A DNA stretch of 64,000 nucleotides from Armigeres subalbatus (Eukaryota > Arthropoda > Insecta > Diptera > Culicidae). Location: NCBI RefSeq assembly GCF_024139115.2, contig NW_026943277.1, forward strand, positions 744,001 to 808,000, given 5' to 3'. This document shows, piece by piece, positions 53,157 to 63,904 of the stretch. A program made the translations under genes and the position numbers. The notes below the pieces were generated by a model, which saw only the letters and a program-made list of their open reading frames with translations, had not been told where the DNA came from and made no database searches. How positions within the stretch are numbered: the stretch's first letter is position 1; the number at the start of each line of letters is the position of its first letter.

Positions 53157-53341
53157 CCAAGATGAATACACCATTAGGTCTTCCAATCTGCCAAATTCAC
53201 GATTCAGCCTTCTTGGATTTTAGTATGGGAGAGCCGGCCAATTTGTTTTCGTTTTGCACTGAAAATGAATTTTTACCCCCCGCCTTCTACTCTTCCACAA
53301 TCTTGGCAGATTGGAGCACCTAGTACTGTATTCATCTTGGG
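53157..53341 (-). mobile_element. CCAATCTGCCAA MITE, copy 2 (inverted)
   Basis: Both ends read CCCAAGATGAATACA inward, followed by CCAATCTGCCAA about 12 bases later. It interrupts the sequence GGGCTGACC, of which pieces stand on both sides. Confidence 0.8.
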
Positions 53342-53384
53342 CTGACCGGTTGAATTTTTTATACTTTTCGAAAACATTAAGAGG

Positions 53385-55276
53385 TCTAGTGTATATGTAC
53401 ATATGTTCGTGTGTATGTGTGAGCGGAAAAAATCACTCACTTTTAAGGCACTTATCCTTAGCCGATTTTCTTGCAAACAAATTGCATTCAACGGGGAATC
53501 CTGTGCCATTGTTTCCTATTAATATTTGGACGGATCGTTGGCCAGTTATGGCCAAAATACAACTTTTTAGGCAGGAGCGCAAATAACCTATTAGCGCTAG
53601 GTAGATAAATCTAGGTTTTACAAAATAAACTTGCTCTCCGATTTTGCACAATTCGAAATCATCAAGTCACAATCAAGTGCGCATACCAGAGGAATATTTT
53701 CATTTTTCCAAATGCCATTTCATACGGTGCGAAAAGCAAAATAGTTACAAAATCTGTCAAATTTAAAAATGTTGTTAAAAAATTGAAATTAGAAACTAAT
53801 TTGAATAGTGCAAATTCATTTTTTTTAAATTTACTGATTAAACTTGCATTTTCCTGAAGGCTTAAATGATTTTCTGGAGCTTACCTATGGCTACGATTGA
53901 AAATAATCACATGTGATATAACAAATAGGAACATATTCCAATCTTGTTACTTCCCTGAATTGACCCCCAATTTATTACACGAGTAAATCCAATCTTATCG
54001 GAACTGTTAGGTTTGGATATTTTACATTTGTTCCGAATAGAGTCTCATTTTATATCATGGTATTTGGAAAAACATTAAAATTAATACTTTCCGTGACGTA
54101 ATTTTCGGAATTGATGGACTTTTCAGCAGCAATCCCTTTCTATTTACAATCTTTCGGAATCGATCAATTATCTGATTTTTTTTTGATCACGGCGACCGAA
54201 TTCATCCACAATCGGAAGATCTGAGCCACTGTCACCATTCGTATGGTGACTGGCATATCACCTGGGAACTTTTGCGAGCATCTGTGCTTTCTCATATATT
54301 TTCTTGCCATAGTCAATCGAGTGTAGGAATAAACAAAGACAGAAATATATCAACACATGCAGTAACTCTTCAAATCATATTTCTGGTAAAACTATGAGCA
54401 AGAGACGCTCGCCCCAAAATTTGATATTCAGCGCAAAAAAAACAACCTACAATCTAGTCTAAAATATGTCCAGAACACATCTGATAAAGAGAGATATCGA
54501 GATAGGGAGAGGTTATCGAGATGTAGCATAAGCACTATCATTAGCATTGTTACGGTGTAATTCGTAGATTGGACACTAGTGATACTCATGTTTCACTTTT
54601 TAAAACCTTATCTAAAATGCTATCAGAAATCAAGAAGGGTAGTGGTCCTTGATTTCAGTCTTAGACAAAAATAACAAAAGCATGATGATTATCATTCCTG
54701 GCCACGCCCATCTTCACCGTAACTAGGGAGAGGAAGGAAGTGTTGATGTGGTACTTACTTAAGGACACTCCTCACGGAATCTAAATTTAATAGTACTCGC
54801 GTTGTCAAAGACACACCATTCGATACGGAAGAAACGCACTGTTATTTTTATTATTACGGAAATAACACAAGTAAAAAAAATCTTTAACCCCGTATTCGAG
54901 GTTCTGAAAAATGGATTGGCACTCACGTGATGCTGCTGCAATTTAACACGGCGACCAAGAACGCCACGTCAAGGTAAAGTAGATTGGGCTCAGGTCTATT
55001 AGTGGCGACTGTCATTCTGTCGTGGTTGGAAAGGAAGCATTAATGGAACATTGCATCACAGTCTAATTTAGTCTTTGGTTGCATTCAGTGACCCAGCAAT
55101 AGAGTTGCGGTAGCTAGTTGTCGCCATCGTGGCGATGAAATCGCTTAGATTCAGGGGAGCCTTAATTCCTATAACTAGTGATTTTCAAAAGAATGTTAAT
55201 ACCACATTAAGAGCTCTGACCATCCGAGTCTTTCATTCACCACCATTGGGAGTTTGAAAAAAAAAGATTGATGTTG
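53385..55276. other. Mostly featureless; minor repeat at 54690-54750
   Basis: CCTGGCCACGCCCATC and GGGAGAGGAAGGAAGTGTTG resemble 577-625 and probably belong to one dispersed family. Otherwise AT-rich DNA with no frames of note. Confidence 0.4.
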
Positions 55277-55284
55277 CAGTAAAT
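55277..55284. repeat. 8-bp target duplication of hAT element, left
   Basis: CAGTAAAT, repeated exactly at 57265-57272. Confidence 0.9.
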
Positions 55285-55418
55285 CAGTGGTCCCCAGCAT
55301 GCTTACTATCAAACACAGAAAAAAATAATGAAAACTAATCAGCGTGTAAAAAATACAGACGCGGGAAATTACACTATTCTGAGCATACATGAATCTTTTC
55401 CAAAAATTCACCCTGAAT

Positions 55419-55488
55419 GTATGCAATTTGTATAGCATTATACCACTTAATCGAATACATAGTGGCATAATGTAATACAAATTGCATA
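55419..55488. repeat. 29-bp imperfect hairpin inside hAT element
   Basis: Arms around GTATGCAATTTGTAT and ATACAAATTGCATAC, three mismatches, loop of about 13 bases. Confidence 0.75.
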
Positions 55489-55642
55489 CATCCAAGCGAA
55501 AATATCGTTTAAAATTATGCTCTTTTTGGCATTCCCTTTATGTGCATTACTTTCGTGTAAATTTCAACAACTTTTTCTGTCTGTGAAGGCCACACAGCAG
55601 TTTTGAGCTGTTGAAGCGGGCCATAGTATGTAAGTAACATTT

Positions 55643-55897
55643 CTCGCGCTTAGTTTCATAGGGGCGTAACTGTATTGATCGATTTCTTTTAATCGATGTT
55701 TTATTTTTATTATTGTAGCGAATTGCGCTAGTTTGTCGATGATTTAATGGTTTGGTGCGATAAAGGATAAATGTATCTTGCACCAGAATCGATAATCACG
55801 GTTGTAACTTTTGAACCAATCGAGTTATCAACAAAAAATAAAATCGATTAAGAGAAATCGATCAATACAGTTACGCCCCTATGAAACTAAGCGCGAG
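55643..55897. mobile_element. 255-bp MITE with ATTT duplication
   Basis: Inverted ends of about 63 bp, CTCGCGCTTAGTTTCATAGG on both strands, nearly identical, so the insertion is young. ATTT flanks at 55639-55642 and 55898-55901. The mirror frames encode the same peptide (SIKRNRSIQLRPYETKRE) because of the inverted ends. A diverged relative is at 18329-18578. Confidence 0.92.
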
Positions 55898-56066
55898 ATT
55901 TGTTTTTCAGTTAATATCGCATACATATTACAGAATATTGTATATTTGAGCAAAATATTTTCTTCCGGTGAATCTTTTCCAAATAAAATATGTACTAATA
56001 TATGTATGTAAGTTATAAAGACATTTTATTCTACAGCTTTTATCGCAGTAATTGACTTTTCAAGCC

Positions 56067-56261
56067 TGTCCACGTTGAATCTCGGACACCCATCTTTTAA
56101 TGCGATTTAATTCGCAAACCACTGACACGATCCATTTTCATAACAGATGAATCTCCAGTCTTCATGTGGTGCTTTCAACATGTTTTAGCTCTCGTAAAAA
56201 TTGATGAAATGGCGACAAATCTCATGGACATTATCCAAATGTCCGAAATTTAACGTGGACA
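56067..56261. mobile_element. 195-bp MITE (TGTCCACGTT ends)
   Basis: TGTCCACGTTGAATCTCGGA and right complement TGTCCACGTTAAATTTCGGA are the ends. GCC precedes the left and follows the right end, a possible 3-bp duplication. Confidence 0.75.
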
Positions 56262-56465
56262 GCCTTTAGTCAATAGTACCGTTTTTTCAGTAGCGGATTT
56301 GACACGCGAAATTGTTTTTTTTTGCTATAGCATTTTCCAGAAAATTTGGCAGAAAAATCAGAAAATTTTCTTAGCGGTTTCTCGCAAATGGGCATTTGTC
56401 GACCAATTCTATAAGTTCTATGTTTTCATGCTCGAGGTTTATTGTTCTCTATAACTTAACGAAGG

Positions 56466-56830
56466 AGTTCTGAGAAAACTATATTGGGATTCTAAGCAGC
56501 ATCCGCTCGGTATTCTGAGCAAAATTCTTTCGAGATTCTACACAGAATTCTTCTGGAATTCTGAACAGAATTCGTTTGGGATTCTAAACACAAGCCGTTC
56601 AAAATTCTAAAATGAATCCGTTCAGGACTCTGAACAGAATCCGTTCAGAATTTTAAATAGAATCCGTTTGGGATTCTAAACGGAATTCCGGTCGAGATTC
56701 ACAACAGAATGCTTTCGGAATTCGTTTGAATTTTCAACTAAAGTCCGTTTAGGATTCTGTTTGAGATTCTGAACAGAATCCGTTTAAAGGTTCTAAACAG
56801 AAACTGTTTGCGTTTCTGAAAAGAATTTGA
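56466..56830. repeat. GGATTCTGAACAGAATCCG minisatellite
   Basis: About 13 degenerate copies of a unit near 28-30 bp, e.g. ATTCTGAACAGAATCCGTTT, with palindromic GATTCTGAACAGAATC-like cores. Confidence 0.85.
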
Positions 56831-56984
56831 ATGATATTCCTAACAAAACCTATTGTTGATGGTCATCGTACTTTCTGGAGGTAGTTATCCAACTTATTTT
56901 GAAAAATAAAAGTATTGTTGTTACGAAGCTGGGATTAAATACAAATTTGCTATTATCATAACCCTTGGCGATAATATCGAAGTA

Positions 56985-57120
56985 TGCAAAAGTGTCGGCC
57001 TACATAACATCTATGTATGAAGTTATGAATTTCATGAATCATAATGATGACACTATTCACGATGTACAAATAGTGCTTCAACATCATAGTGATAGGAACT
57101 TGACCGACTCCCGAGTATAC
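56985..57120 (+). repeat. Dispersed repeat shared with 63555-63660
   Basis: GGCCTACATAACATCTATG and TCATAATGATGACACTATTC correspond to GGCCTACATAATATTTATGG and CCATGATGATACAACGATTC at the other site. Confidence 0.4.
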
Positions 57121-57264
57121 TGAAATATTGGGAATGATAAGAACCTTTTCCTAAAATATAATGCTTATCAGTGGGCCACATGTAGTGTATTCTCAGAAAA
57201 CCTTCGCGGGCCGCAGAAAAAGGCTTAGCCTAGAGGGACGCATACGGCACTTTGGGGATCACTG

Positions 57265-57272
57265 CAGTAAAT
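57265..57272. repeat. 8-bp target duplication of hAT element, right
   Basis: CAGTAAAT, identical to 55277-55284. Confidence 0.9.
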
Positions 57273-57789
57273 TTCCAATTTACAATTTCCAACACAAAAA
57301 AGAAAGCAATCAATAAAAAAATAAGGTTAAAAATTTAATAATCTTACTAACCGTCATTCAATGTAATTCACTTTTCTTTTAGCGTATGACTGTAAAAAAT
57401 CCTCAAAGAATGACAAAAGAAAGTCAACGACTCATAAGAATTTGTTTCACACATCCACCGTATCTGATACAATGCATTCTCATTCTATATCAAATTCAAG
57501 TTAAACCTAAACCTGTTTTCCAAGTAAACTACGTGCAGAAAGTCATTGTCCCAAGCTATATTAATATCTGAATGTCGGAATCGATAAATTTGTGTAGATA
57601 AGATTTTATCGAATTTAATGATTGACTGACTGAGGGCGTTTATCAGTACTAGGCCAATGGCATTTGTTAATTCCAAATAAATTAAGAATTAATTATATAA
57701 GATGCTAATTTAACAAAAATACTCAAAGTAAATTCCTTTTGATTAAATGTCGGTTTTTTCAGAGGTAAGTACTTATATGGCAAAAAAAG
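57273..57789. other. No recognisable feature
   Basis: AT-rich; the open frame at 57386-57571 shows no domain. Confidence 0.5.
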
Positions 57790-58007
57790 GCAAAGGGGTG
57801 TAATTGACAAAAACTTAGTTTTGAGAAAAATGGTTGTAAAGTTTTTCAATATTTTTTCGTTCCATACGTTCCAAAAGTGAATTTTCACTTTTTTTTTACA
57901 AATAACGTACAAACTATATCAACATATTGCCGCAAAGCTCTAAACCCAAAGCATTTTTTGGTATGTTCAACTCAAATTCGACCAAAATGTCACTTACACC
58001 CCATTGC
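57790..58007. mobile_element. MITE with GGGGTGTAA ends
   Basis: GGCAAAGGGGTGTAATTGACA-like left end and right complement GCAATGGGGTGTAAGTGACA. Interior AT-rich. No clear duplication. Confidence 0.6.
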
Positions 58008-58597
58008 TTCTAACCCCCTCAATTAGTATTTTGGACATAATTTTGGAAAGCAACACAAAGTTTTTTTTTAATTATCATATGGTCAATCGTATTCACTACA
58101 TGTTTCCTCTTCTCTACTCATTCATATGCAGAAATTTTTAAGTTTTACCAAATCACTGATAAAGCTATTCGATGTTCATAAATTCACGTTGAAGCAAAAA
58201 AAAATGAAACAAAGCTAGTGGGCATGAGCATGATTGACCGCCCACGGTTGCTACTCCGTTATTGCCAGGTCAGCTGTAATTACACAGAGAACCAACAGAT
58301 GAAGTTTGGGACTAGCATCATCTTCAATGTGTAAGCACTGGTGACCCAAAAAATAAGTAATACCAGCGCCGGCCGTGTCCGAATGCAGGTCAATTGCGGA
58401 ATAGTTATGAGAATGTTGACATGATACTCGCTTTGATAGAAGCCGACGAGTCATATGCACTTCAACGAGAAATTACTGGGATGTTGGATATATGGGGTAG
58501 GAAGTGTGGTAGGGTTGGTTTTGGTAATCGGTATGCCGTGTATTTTAAAACGTACGGTATGCCGTAAATTTAAAACAAAAAAAAATCGAACGAACGC
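58008..58597. other. No recognisable feature
   Basis: Contains two GGTATGCCGT words (58530-58565); nothing else recognised. Confidence 0.45.
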
Positions 58598-58722
58598 TAG
58601 GATAATTTGCCAAATGTTGAACGGTTAATTTCTCCCCCTATTGTTGAACACACGTGCATTTCTTATGGGTGTTCAACAATAGGCGACAAAATTAGCCGTT
58701 CAACATTTGGCGGTTTCCCCTA
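58598..58722. mobile_element. 125-bp palindromic MITE
   Basis: GCCAAATGTTGAACGG starts an arm of about 44 bp ending CCTATTGTTGAACAC; the complementary arm follows an 18-base loop. Ends are TAGGATAAT and, complemented, TAGGGGAAA. Confidence 0.85.
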
Positions 58723-59600
58723 ATTATTTTTATTTTCGACCGCGCTACACAACTAAATTTTCTCTTTCTGATCAATTTACTCTCCCACACAATGCAGAAA
58801 AAAAATTTGCTGACCGGCCACAAAGCAGAACTGAATTTCGATGACCGGCTGATCGCTCTGCTTACTGGAGAAACACGACCCCCTCAAAATATTATGTTTT
58901 GGCAAAAATATCCGGGGGGGGACATAATTGTTAATTGGGTTTATAACCTTTTTATTATGGGAATAATAAAATACTAATGAAGGGCTATGAGACGTCTTTG
59001 GTTCAGGTGGGGCGTATTGCCCAGGCACTTTTTGAAATCCATTTTTTCACCACTTTTCTAAAAAGCTTTATTACGTGTTATCCGTAATATTTTTATGACT
59101 ACTCACGAGCAATACATTTGCGACTTCCTGGACTACCAAATAACACAAAGTTTACATAAATTGCTTTGAAAAGTAAAAAGTTATCAAGGAGTTTCCTTAG
59201 GGGGGGGGCATATTATACCGTCTTACCCTTATTGCATTTTTATATAAAATCGAACAAATAAAAGTAGCTTTTTATTGCTTACTGTGGGACAATTTATATC
59301 GTAATTCGAACGAATCCTCAGATAGCGTGTGAAAGGTCAAACTGATCACTATATTTAAGACAATTAAGTTGGAAATCGCCATAGTGTAAACAAAAAAGTA
59401 AAACATTTGAATTCCTCTATTCTTCTCGTTAATCATTCGACCGCGCAGATACTCTCTGTCTCTCTCCGTTATCTTTTCAGCCACGCTGAATGCACGCTTA
59501 CTTACCGCACTTTACCAGCCATACGTTCGATCGATGACTCCGAGGTACACCATTGCCATATGATATGGATCGAAAACACGTAAATTTACGTAATATTTTG
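58723..59600. other. Possible MITE ends, otherwise featureless
   Basis: GGTGGGGCGTATTGCCCAGG (59008-59027) and a G-rich GGGGGGGGGCATATTATACC (59200-59220) may be ends of a diverged element with limited inverted similarity (GGGGCGTATT / complement of AATATGCCCC). No gene. Confidence 0.35.
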
Positions 59601-59604
59601 CAAC

Positions 59605-59834
59605 TGTTTGTTTTGACATGGCAACTCGTGCTACCATGGGTTTGGTTCAAATCCCAGCCCGACAAATCGCGTACATGTGTAGAGTTTTGGCTAAGGTATT
59701 TGTACCGTTTGAAGCAAACATTGCTCGAGTGGCGACGATCGGTTAACGAACTGCTTCTACCAAAGCGCAGAAGGACGTTCTTCTAATTCTGTCGTCTTAC
59801 CCACCACCTGTGTTTCGCAAAAAAAAAAAAATAG
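59605..59834 (+). mobile_element. tRNA-like SINE candidate with A tail
   Basis: ATGGCAACTCG resembles an A box and GGTTCAAATCCC is a good B box about 30 bases later; the unit ends in GTTTCGC and a run of 13 A at 59820-59832. Target duplication not found. Confidence 0.45.
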
Positions 59835-60965
59835 TTGGAATGTGGCTTTTCCCTTTATGGACTCTTTGATTGGTTCAGCGTACTTATAAAGCAAATGCAA
59901 CGAAACGGCCATCAAGAAATTCTTCTAGAAGCTCATTGATCGCGAAAAGGTTAAAGCACCTCGGGTCTATGAGCGTTCACCACCATGCAAACTTGTGTGT
60001 AGATTCAAGGATGTCGAGTCTGCGTGACAGATATATTTCTTGGCAGCACCATGATCAACGCTTCCCTGTGAGTGGATGCACCAATGCACATGCAAAATAC
60101 GGATAAAATTGGCACAGGGGAATGCGGTTCAAAAGGCACTCTGTATGTCAGAAACACGAACAACGATTTTGAAAGTAGGTACATTATTTTTAAAATACCT
60201 GGTGTTTGATCCTGAATATTTTTCTGTAGAAAAAATCCTGAATGGGCAGTTGCTTAAAATAGAAATTGTTACATATATTAGATGTAGAAAAAAACCAGAA
60301 GTGTTATGTACAAGACACAACCGCCCAACGTAAACTACGTAAGGCAGTTTTGTTCATTGACGATTGTAATGCCATCATGCACGAATATTTTTAGAAAATT
60401 CATCTGATTACTTATGTCGCTGGTTTCGAACAAAACTAGCGTATCTTAAGATATGAAAATTGTTGGATACGACAATTGTTCAAAAAATTTACTATGAAAA
60501 CCCAAATTTAGTCCTCAGTGGTAATGATGCCTTTCTTGGATCCGAATTGCCTACATTTGGGTTTTGAAGCATTTGATGAAATATTTGAATAGAAGAAGCC
60601 CTAGGGAAGCATTCTCTTTTCCGTTTGCAACATTTATTATTGAGAAACATTCCAATCATAGGCATATCTTGTTTTTCGTGCATCACTAGAAATCATAAAA
60701 TGTCAATATTTTGTCCAATTAAATGCACGCCTGAATCAGAAGGATTTAACTTTGATTCAGGAAGTGTGAATGCACTTAAGATATTTTTATAATACATGGG
60801 TGCAATAATGCGGTACTTATTGTACACGATAAAAGCTTCGGAACGCATACGTTCTTGAAACAGGCTATATGAGATACAATAGAGCTATCACCTTCTTGCT
60901 CCCTGATTCAAAAGTCTTGCGATGATATTAATAAAATGTTTGCACGAATATTTTATCCATAATGA
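59835..60965. other. No recognisable feature
   Basis: About 1.1 kb of AT-rich DNA; frames at 59870-60106 and 60076-60333 show no domain. Confidence 0.5.
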
Positions 60966-60969
60966 CACT

Positions 60970-61354
60970 CAGTGTTGGTAGAATCATACTCAAATCTGAA
61001 TCATCGAGGTTTCATGCACGAGCTAACTCGCCTGCGATTCTGTAGGGGAAGCATCGCGCTTGAGTTTCTCGGCCAGAATCGCATCTCTTCGCTCACTCAC
61101 CGAAAAATGATTTCGTTCTAAAAAGCGTCAAGACGCAATCAAGACGTATGTTTTGTTTATATATAACAATTAGCCATTGTTTTAGACGAAAAATAGTTAA
61201 TTCAATGCATTCAACAATGAAGAACACGTAAATATCATGCAATAATGCAAATTGCGATTCAAATCATGAGCAAATCTCTCGGTCATAATTCTGATGGGAT
61301 TTGACTCACGCATGGTTTGCATCGCCGATGAGATTTGAGATTTTACCAACACTG
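60970..61354. mobile_element. 385-bp MITE with CAGTGTTGGTA ends
   Basis: Left CAGTGTTGGTAGAATC and right complement CAGTGTTGGTAAAATC, with further similarity (CTCAAATCT...ATCATCGG) inside. CAGTG-type ends suggest hAT, but no 8-bp duplication is visible. Confidence 0.7.
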
Positions 61355-61519
61355 CCAGACAGTAGGAGGAGTGAGAATGTAATAACACACACACTATCTT
61401 TTCCCGTCAGCAACGTTTACTACTCGCGCGCACCACAACCAAATTAACAGGCTATTTAACACATCCGAGGAGTTTTTTTTATTTTATATTTTTTCCATTT
61501 TAATATTTATTTTTTACTA

Positions 61520-61860
61520 GCAGAACCGTCGAACTTTGCTTCGCCTAAAATTGATTTATTCTCTGATTAATTCTCGAGTTATGCAGAAATTTTTGGTTCA
61601 TTTGTATGGGAGCCCCCCTTTCCAGAAGAGGGAGGCGTTGCAAACCACCACAGAAACATGTCTTCTCTTCCAAAACCTCCACACGCCAGATTTGTTTCCA
61701 TTTGCTTGATCTCGAGTTATGATGAAATTGGTGTTTCATTTGTATATGCGCCAGGTTTCAAAGAGGAGAGGGGTCTCTAACCATCTTAAGAACCTTCCCT
61801 GGCCCCGAAAACCTCTGCATTCAAATTTTCATGCCGCTCGATTCAGTAGAAGAAAAAGAA
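61520..61860. repeat. AGCCCCCCTTTCCAGAAG dispersed repeat
   Basis: Same modules as 2434-2835: GAACTTTGCTTCGCC head, CTCGAGTTATGCAG, GGGAGCCCCCCTTTCCAGAA, ACCTCCACACGCCAGATTTG and GAACCTTCCCTGGCCCCG. Ends in a GAA-rich tail. Confidence 0.65.
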
Positions 61861-62033
61861 GATTACCTCCTCCCCCTTGACTTTGCGGAGACCATAATTT
61901 TTAATAAATATGTGTAACGGCCTTATTGTTATTAGCTTTCAGTTTGCAAAAAAATGCATTTTCCAAAGTCGTTTTTTAATATAAATTGATTGCAATACTA
62001 GCAAGGGCATTGGCATTGATAACAATTGATCGT

Positions 62034-62041
62034 CTCATGCC
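62034..62041. repeat. 8-bp target duplication, left
   Basis: CTCATGCC, repeated exactly at 62379-62386. Confidence 0.9.
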
Positions 62042-62378
62042 TAGAGATGTCGCAAATTAATCGATTACTTCGATAAATCGATTCATCGATGTGATAATCG
62101 ATTAATTTTGAATCGATTATTACCAAACGATTAATCGATTCAATAATCGAGAGGAATCCAGAGTAATCGATTAGTTACTAATCGATTAATCAGGATTTTA
62201 CGACATCATAAGGATGTCGCAATAGGATTGATTACCTCGATTGATCGATTCATCGTTGTGATAATCGATTAATTTTGAATCGATTACTATCCAACGATTA
62301 ATCGATTCAATAATCGACAAGGATCGAGAGTAATCGATTAGTTACTAATCGATTAATCGGAATTTTACGACATCTCTA
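62042..62378. mobile_element. Tandem-dimer hAT-type MITE
   Basis: Outer ends TAGAGATGTCGCAAATTAAT and complement TAGAGATGTCGTAAAATTCC with a perfect 8-bp duplication CTCATGCC. Inside are two head-to-tail ~165-bp units (junction near 62205), each running from GATGTCGCAA to TTTTACGACATC and packed with AATCGATTAATCG words. Confidence 0.9.
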
Positions 62379-62495
62379 CTCATGCCTGCACAAACATGCC
62401 CCTATCTGGATCACTTTTTATACACCATGCACTACATTACGCATTTTTGTTACATTTGTTTCGACCTCGGTCACTGGTTCGGCTCCATTGTTCTA

Positions 62496-62523
62496 CTTTT
62501 TGTGCGAAACACCGCACAAAAAG
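62496..62523. repeat. Perfect 11-bp hairpin
   Basis: CTTTTTGTGCG and CGCACAAAAAG with loop AAACAC. Function unknown. Confidence 0.7.
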
Positions 62524-62639
62524 GAGAGTCCAAAAGCCAACCGCACTGAACGGCGACGGCCGAAACGAGACTCTTGCGGACCAGAAAAGAGGGTACTGCC
62601 AAAATGATCCGATACCCTATTTTAACATTCATAACCCAA

Positions 62640-62800
62640 AGTTTCAATATAATTGACAAATTGGTAGAGAATTTCCGAATCGATTGATATTTAAATCTCA
62701 AAAATCCATCGGAAGATAAAGGCGCTATTAAAGTTCAAAATCTTACATGATTTCGTGACGGTCTCGAATTTGGAAATTTTCATTTGTCACCCTGTATCCG
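62640..62800 (+). repeat. Dispersed repeat shared with 14240-14370
   Basis: AATCCATCGGAAGATAAAGG and CTCGAATTTGGAAATTTTCA before CACCCTGTA; the same order is on the minus strand at 14240-14370. Confidence 0.6.
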
Positions 62801-63904
62801 AGTCTTCCCCTTAGACGTAGTTTACGTCAAAAAACTTATACCTTTGGCAAAATCTCTCTCATTTGCACCTCTCGCTGAAAAGATAGAAATGTTCATAAGC
62901 TTAGTAAGAAATCTGAATTAAAGTTATTTTGAAGTGTAGTTCAGGATCATGACAATGAATAATGTAGTAGTCACTTACACTTTTAAAATTTACGAAATAC
63001 GTTCAAGTGCATACATGCATGTTTGTGCCATGTTTACTTAAATTCCTCTGATTTTGCTACAGTTTAGCGTAGAATGTCAGCATAGCCTGTGCCTATGGAT
63101 AACTGGTGCCGAAGGTTGTTTATGCTACTATTCAGTATTTAAGGCAATGATTATTTGCGTATGTGATAGCTGTTTTGAGTGGTTGTTTTACATTTTTCCC
63201 ATTTCAGCATTCAAGTATCAAAAGAGCAAGAAACCTGTTAGGATAAAACGTACAATAGTCATAAAATATTAAGCAAAATCAAAATACTACTTGAGCTGCG
63301 CAAAATTGTATATGTAGCTTGCCAGATATCAGAACTGGATTTCCTGGGGATAACAAAATGAAATGCGCCACCTTCTGTTCATAGTTATAATATCTCAATT
63401 TTTATAAGAAAATCGAAAACGGCGGAAGTTTATGAACCCTCAATAAAAAAAATCATAGGCCCCTAATCTGCAAAACAACATAACTAATAACCTGCCTGAT
63501 TTAGTTTTCCAATGTAAAAACACGTTTGCTATTGTAATAAACGGTGCCAGACGTTATGGATAGCATCGAATTATGTTTGCATTTGGCCTACATAATATTT
63601 ATGGAATGATGAATTTTATTGGCCATGATGATACAACGATTCAAGCTTTATTCGCCCTCAACTCGTTTAGCAAATCATCAAAAATCTACATACCAGATTT
63701 ATCTGATAATAATTTTACATAATATGTTATGTAAGCTATTCTCATGTTCAACTGTATCAACTAATTATTATCTGTAAAATAAAAACCGAGCTTTTAATGT
63801 ACGTATAAAAAGATATTGAAAATTCACCTGTCATAAGACGAGTTTAAACAATCCCATTGAATTCCACCACTTAATTGTATCCTGACAGATACGTATTTCG
63901 ACCT
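62801..63904. other. No recognisable gene; repeat piece at 63555-63660
   Basis: AT-rich sequence. The open frame at 63054-63272 shows no domain. The piece at 63555-63660 resembles 56985-57120. Confidence 0.45.

Larger units (their letters stand above)
52345..53380. repeat. Nested inverted repeat
   Basis: Outer arms: 52350-52390 (ending AACCGGTCAGCCC) and 53339-53375 (GGGCTGACCGGTT). Middle arms: 52390-52445 and 53085-53155 around AAAATTTGACAGGA. Each half also carries a copy of one MITE, in opposite orientation. Confidence 0.75.
55285..57264. mobile_element. 1.98-kb non-autonomous hAT-type element
   Basis: Left end CAGTGGTCCCCAGCATGC, right end complement CAGTGATCCCCAAAGTGC, flanked by the perfect 8-bp duplication CAGTAAAT. 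An 8-bp duplication with CAGTG ends is diagnostic of the hAT superfamily. No transposase frame is present; the interior is filled with a hairpin, two other MITEs and a minisatellite. Confidence 0.9.

Noticed and set aside
55547..56011. Two mirrored frames encoding nearly the same peptide
   Set aside because: They are the two inverted ends of the MITE at 55643-55897.
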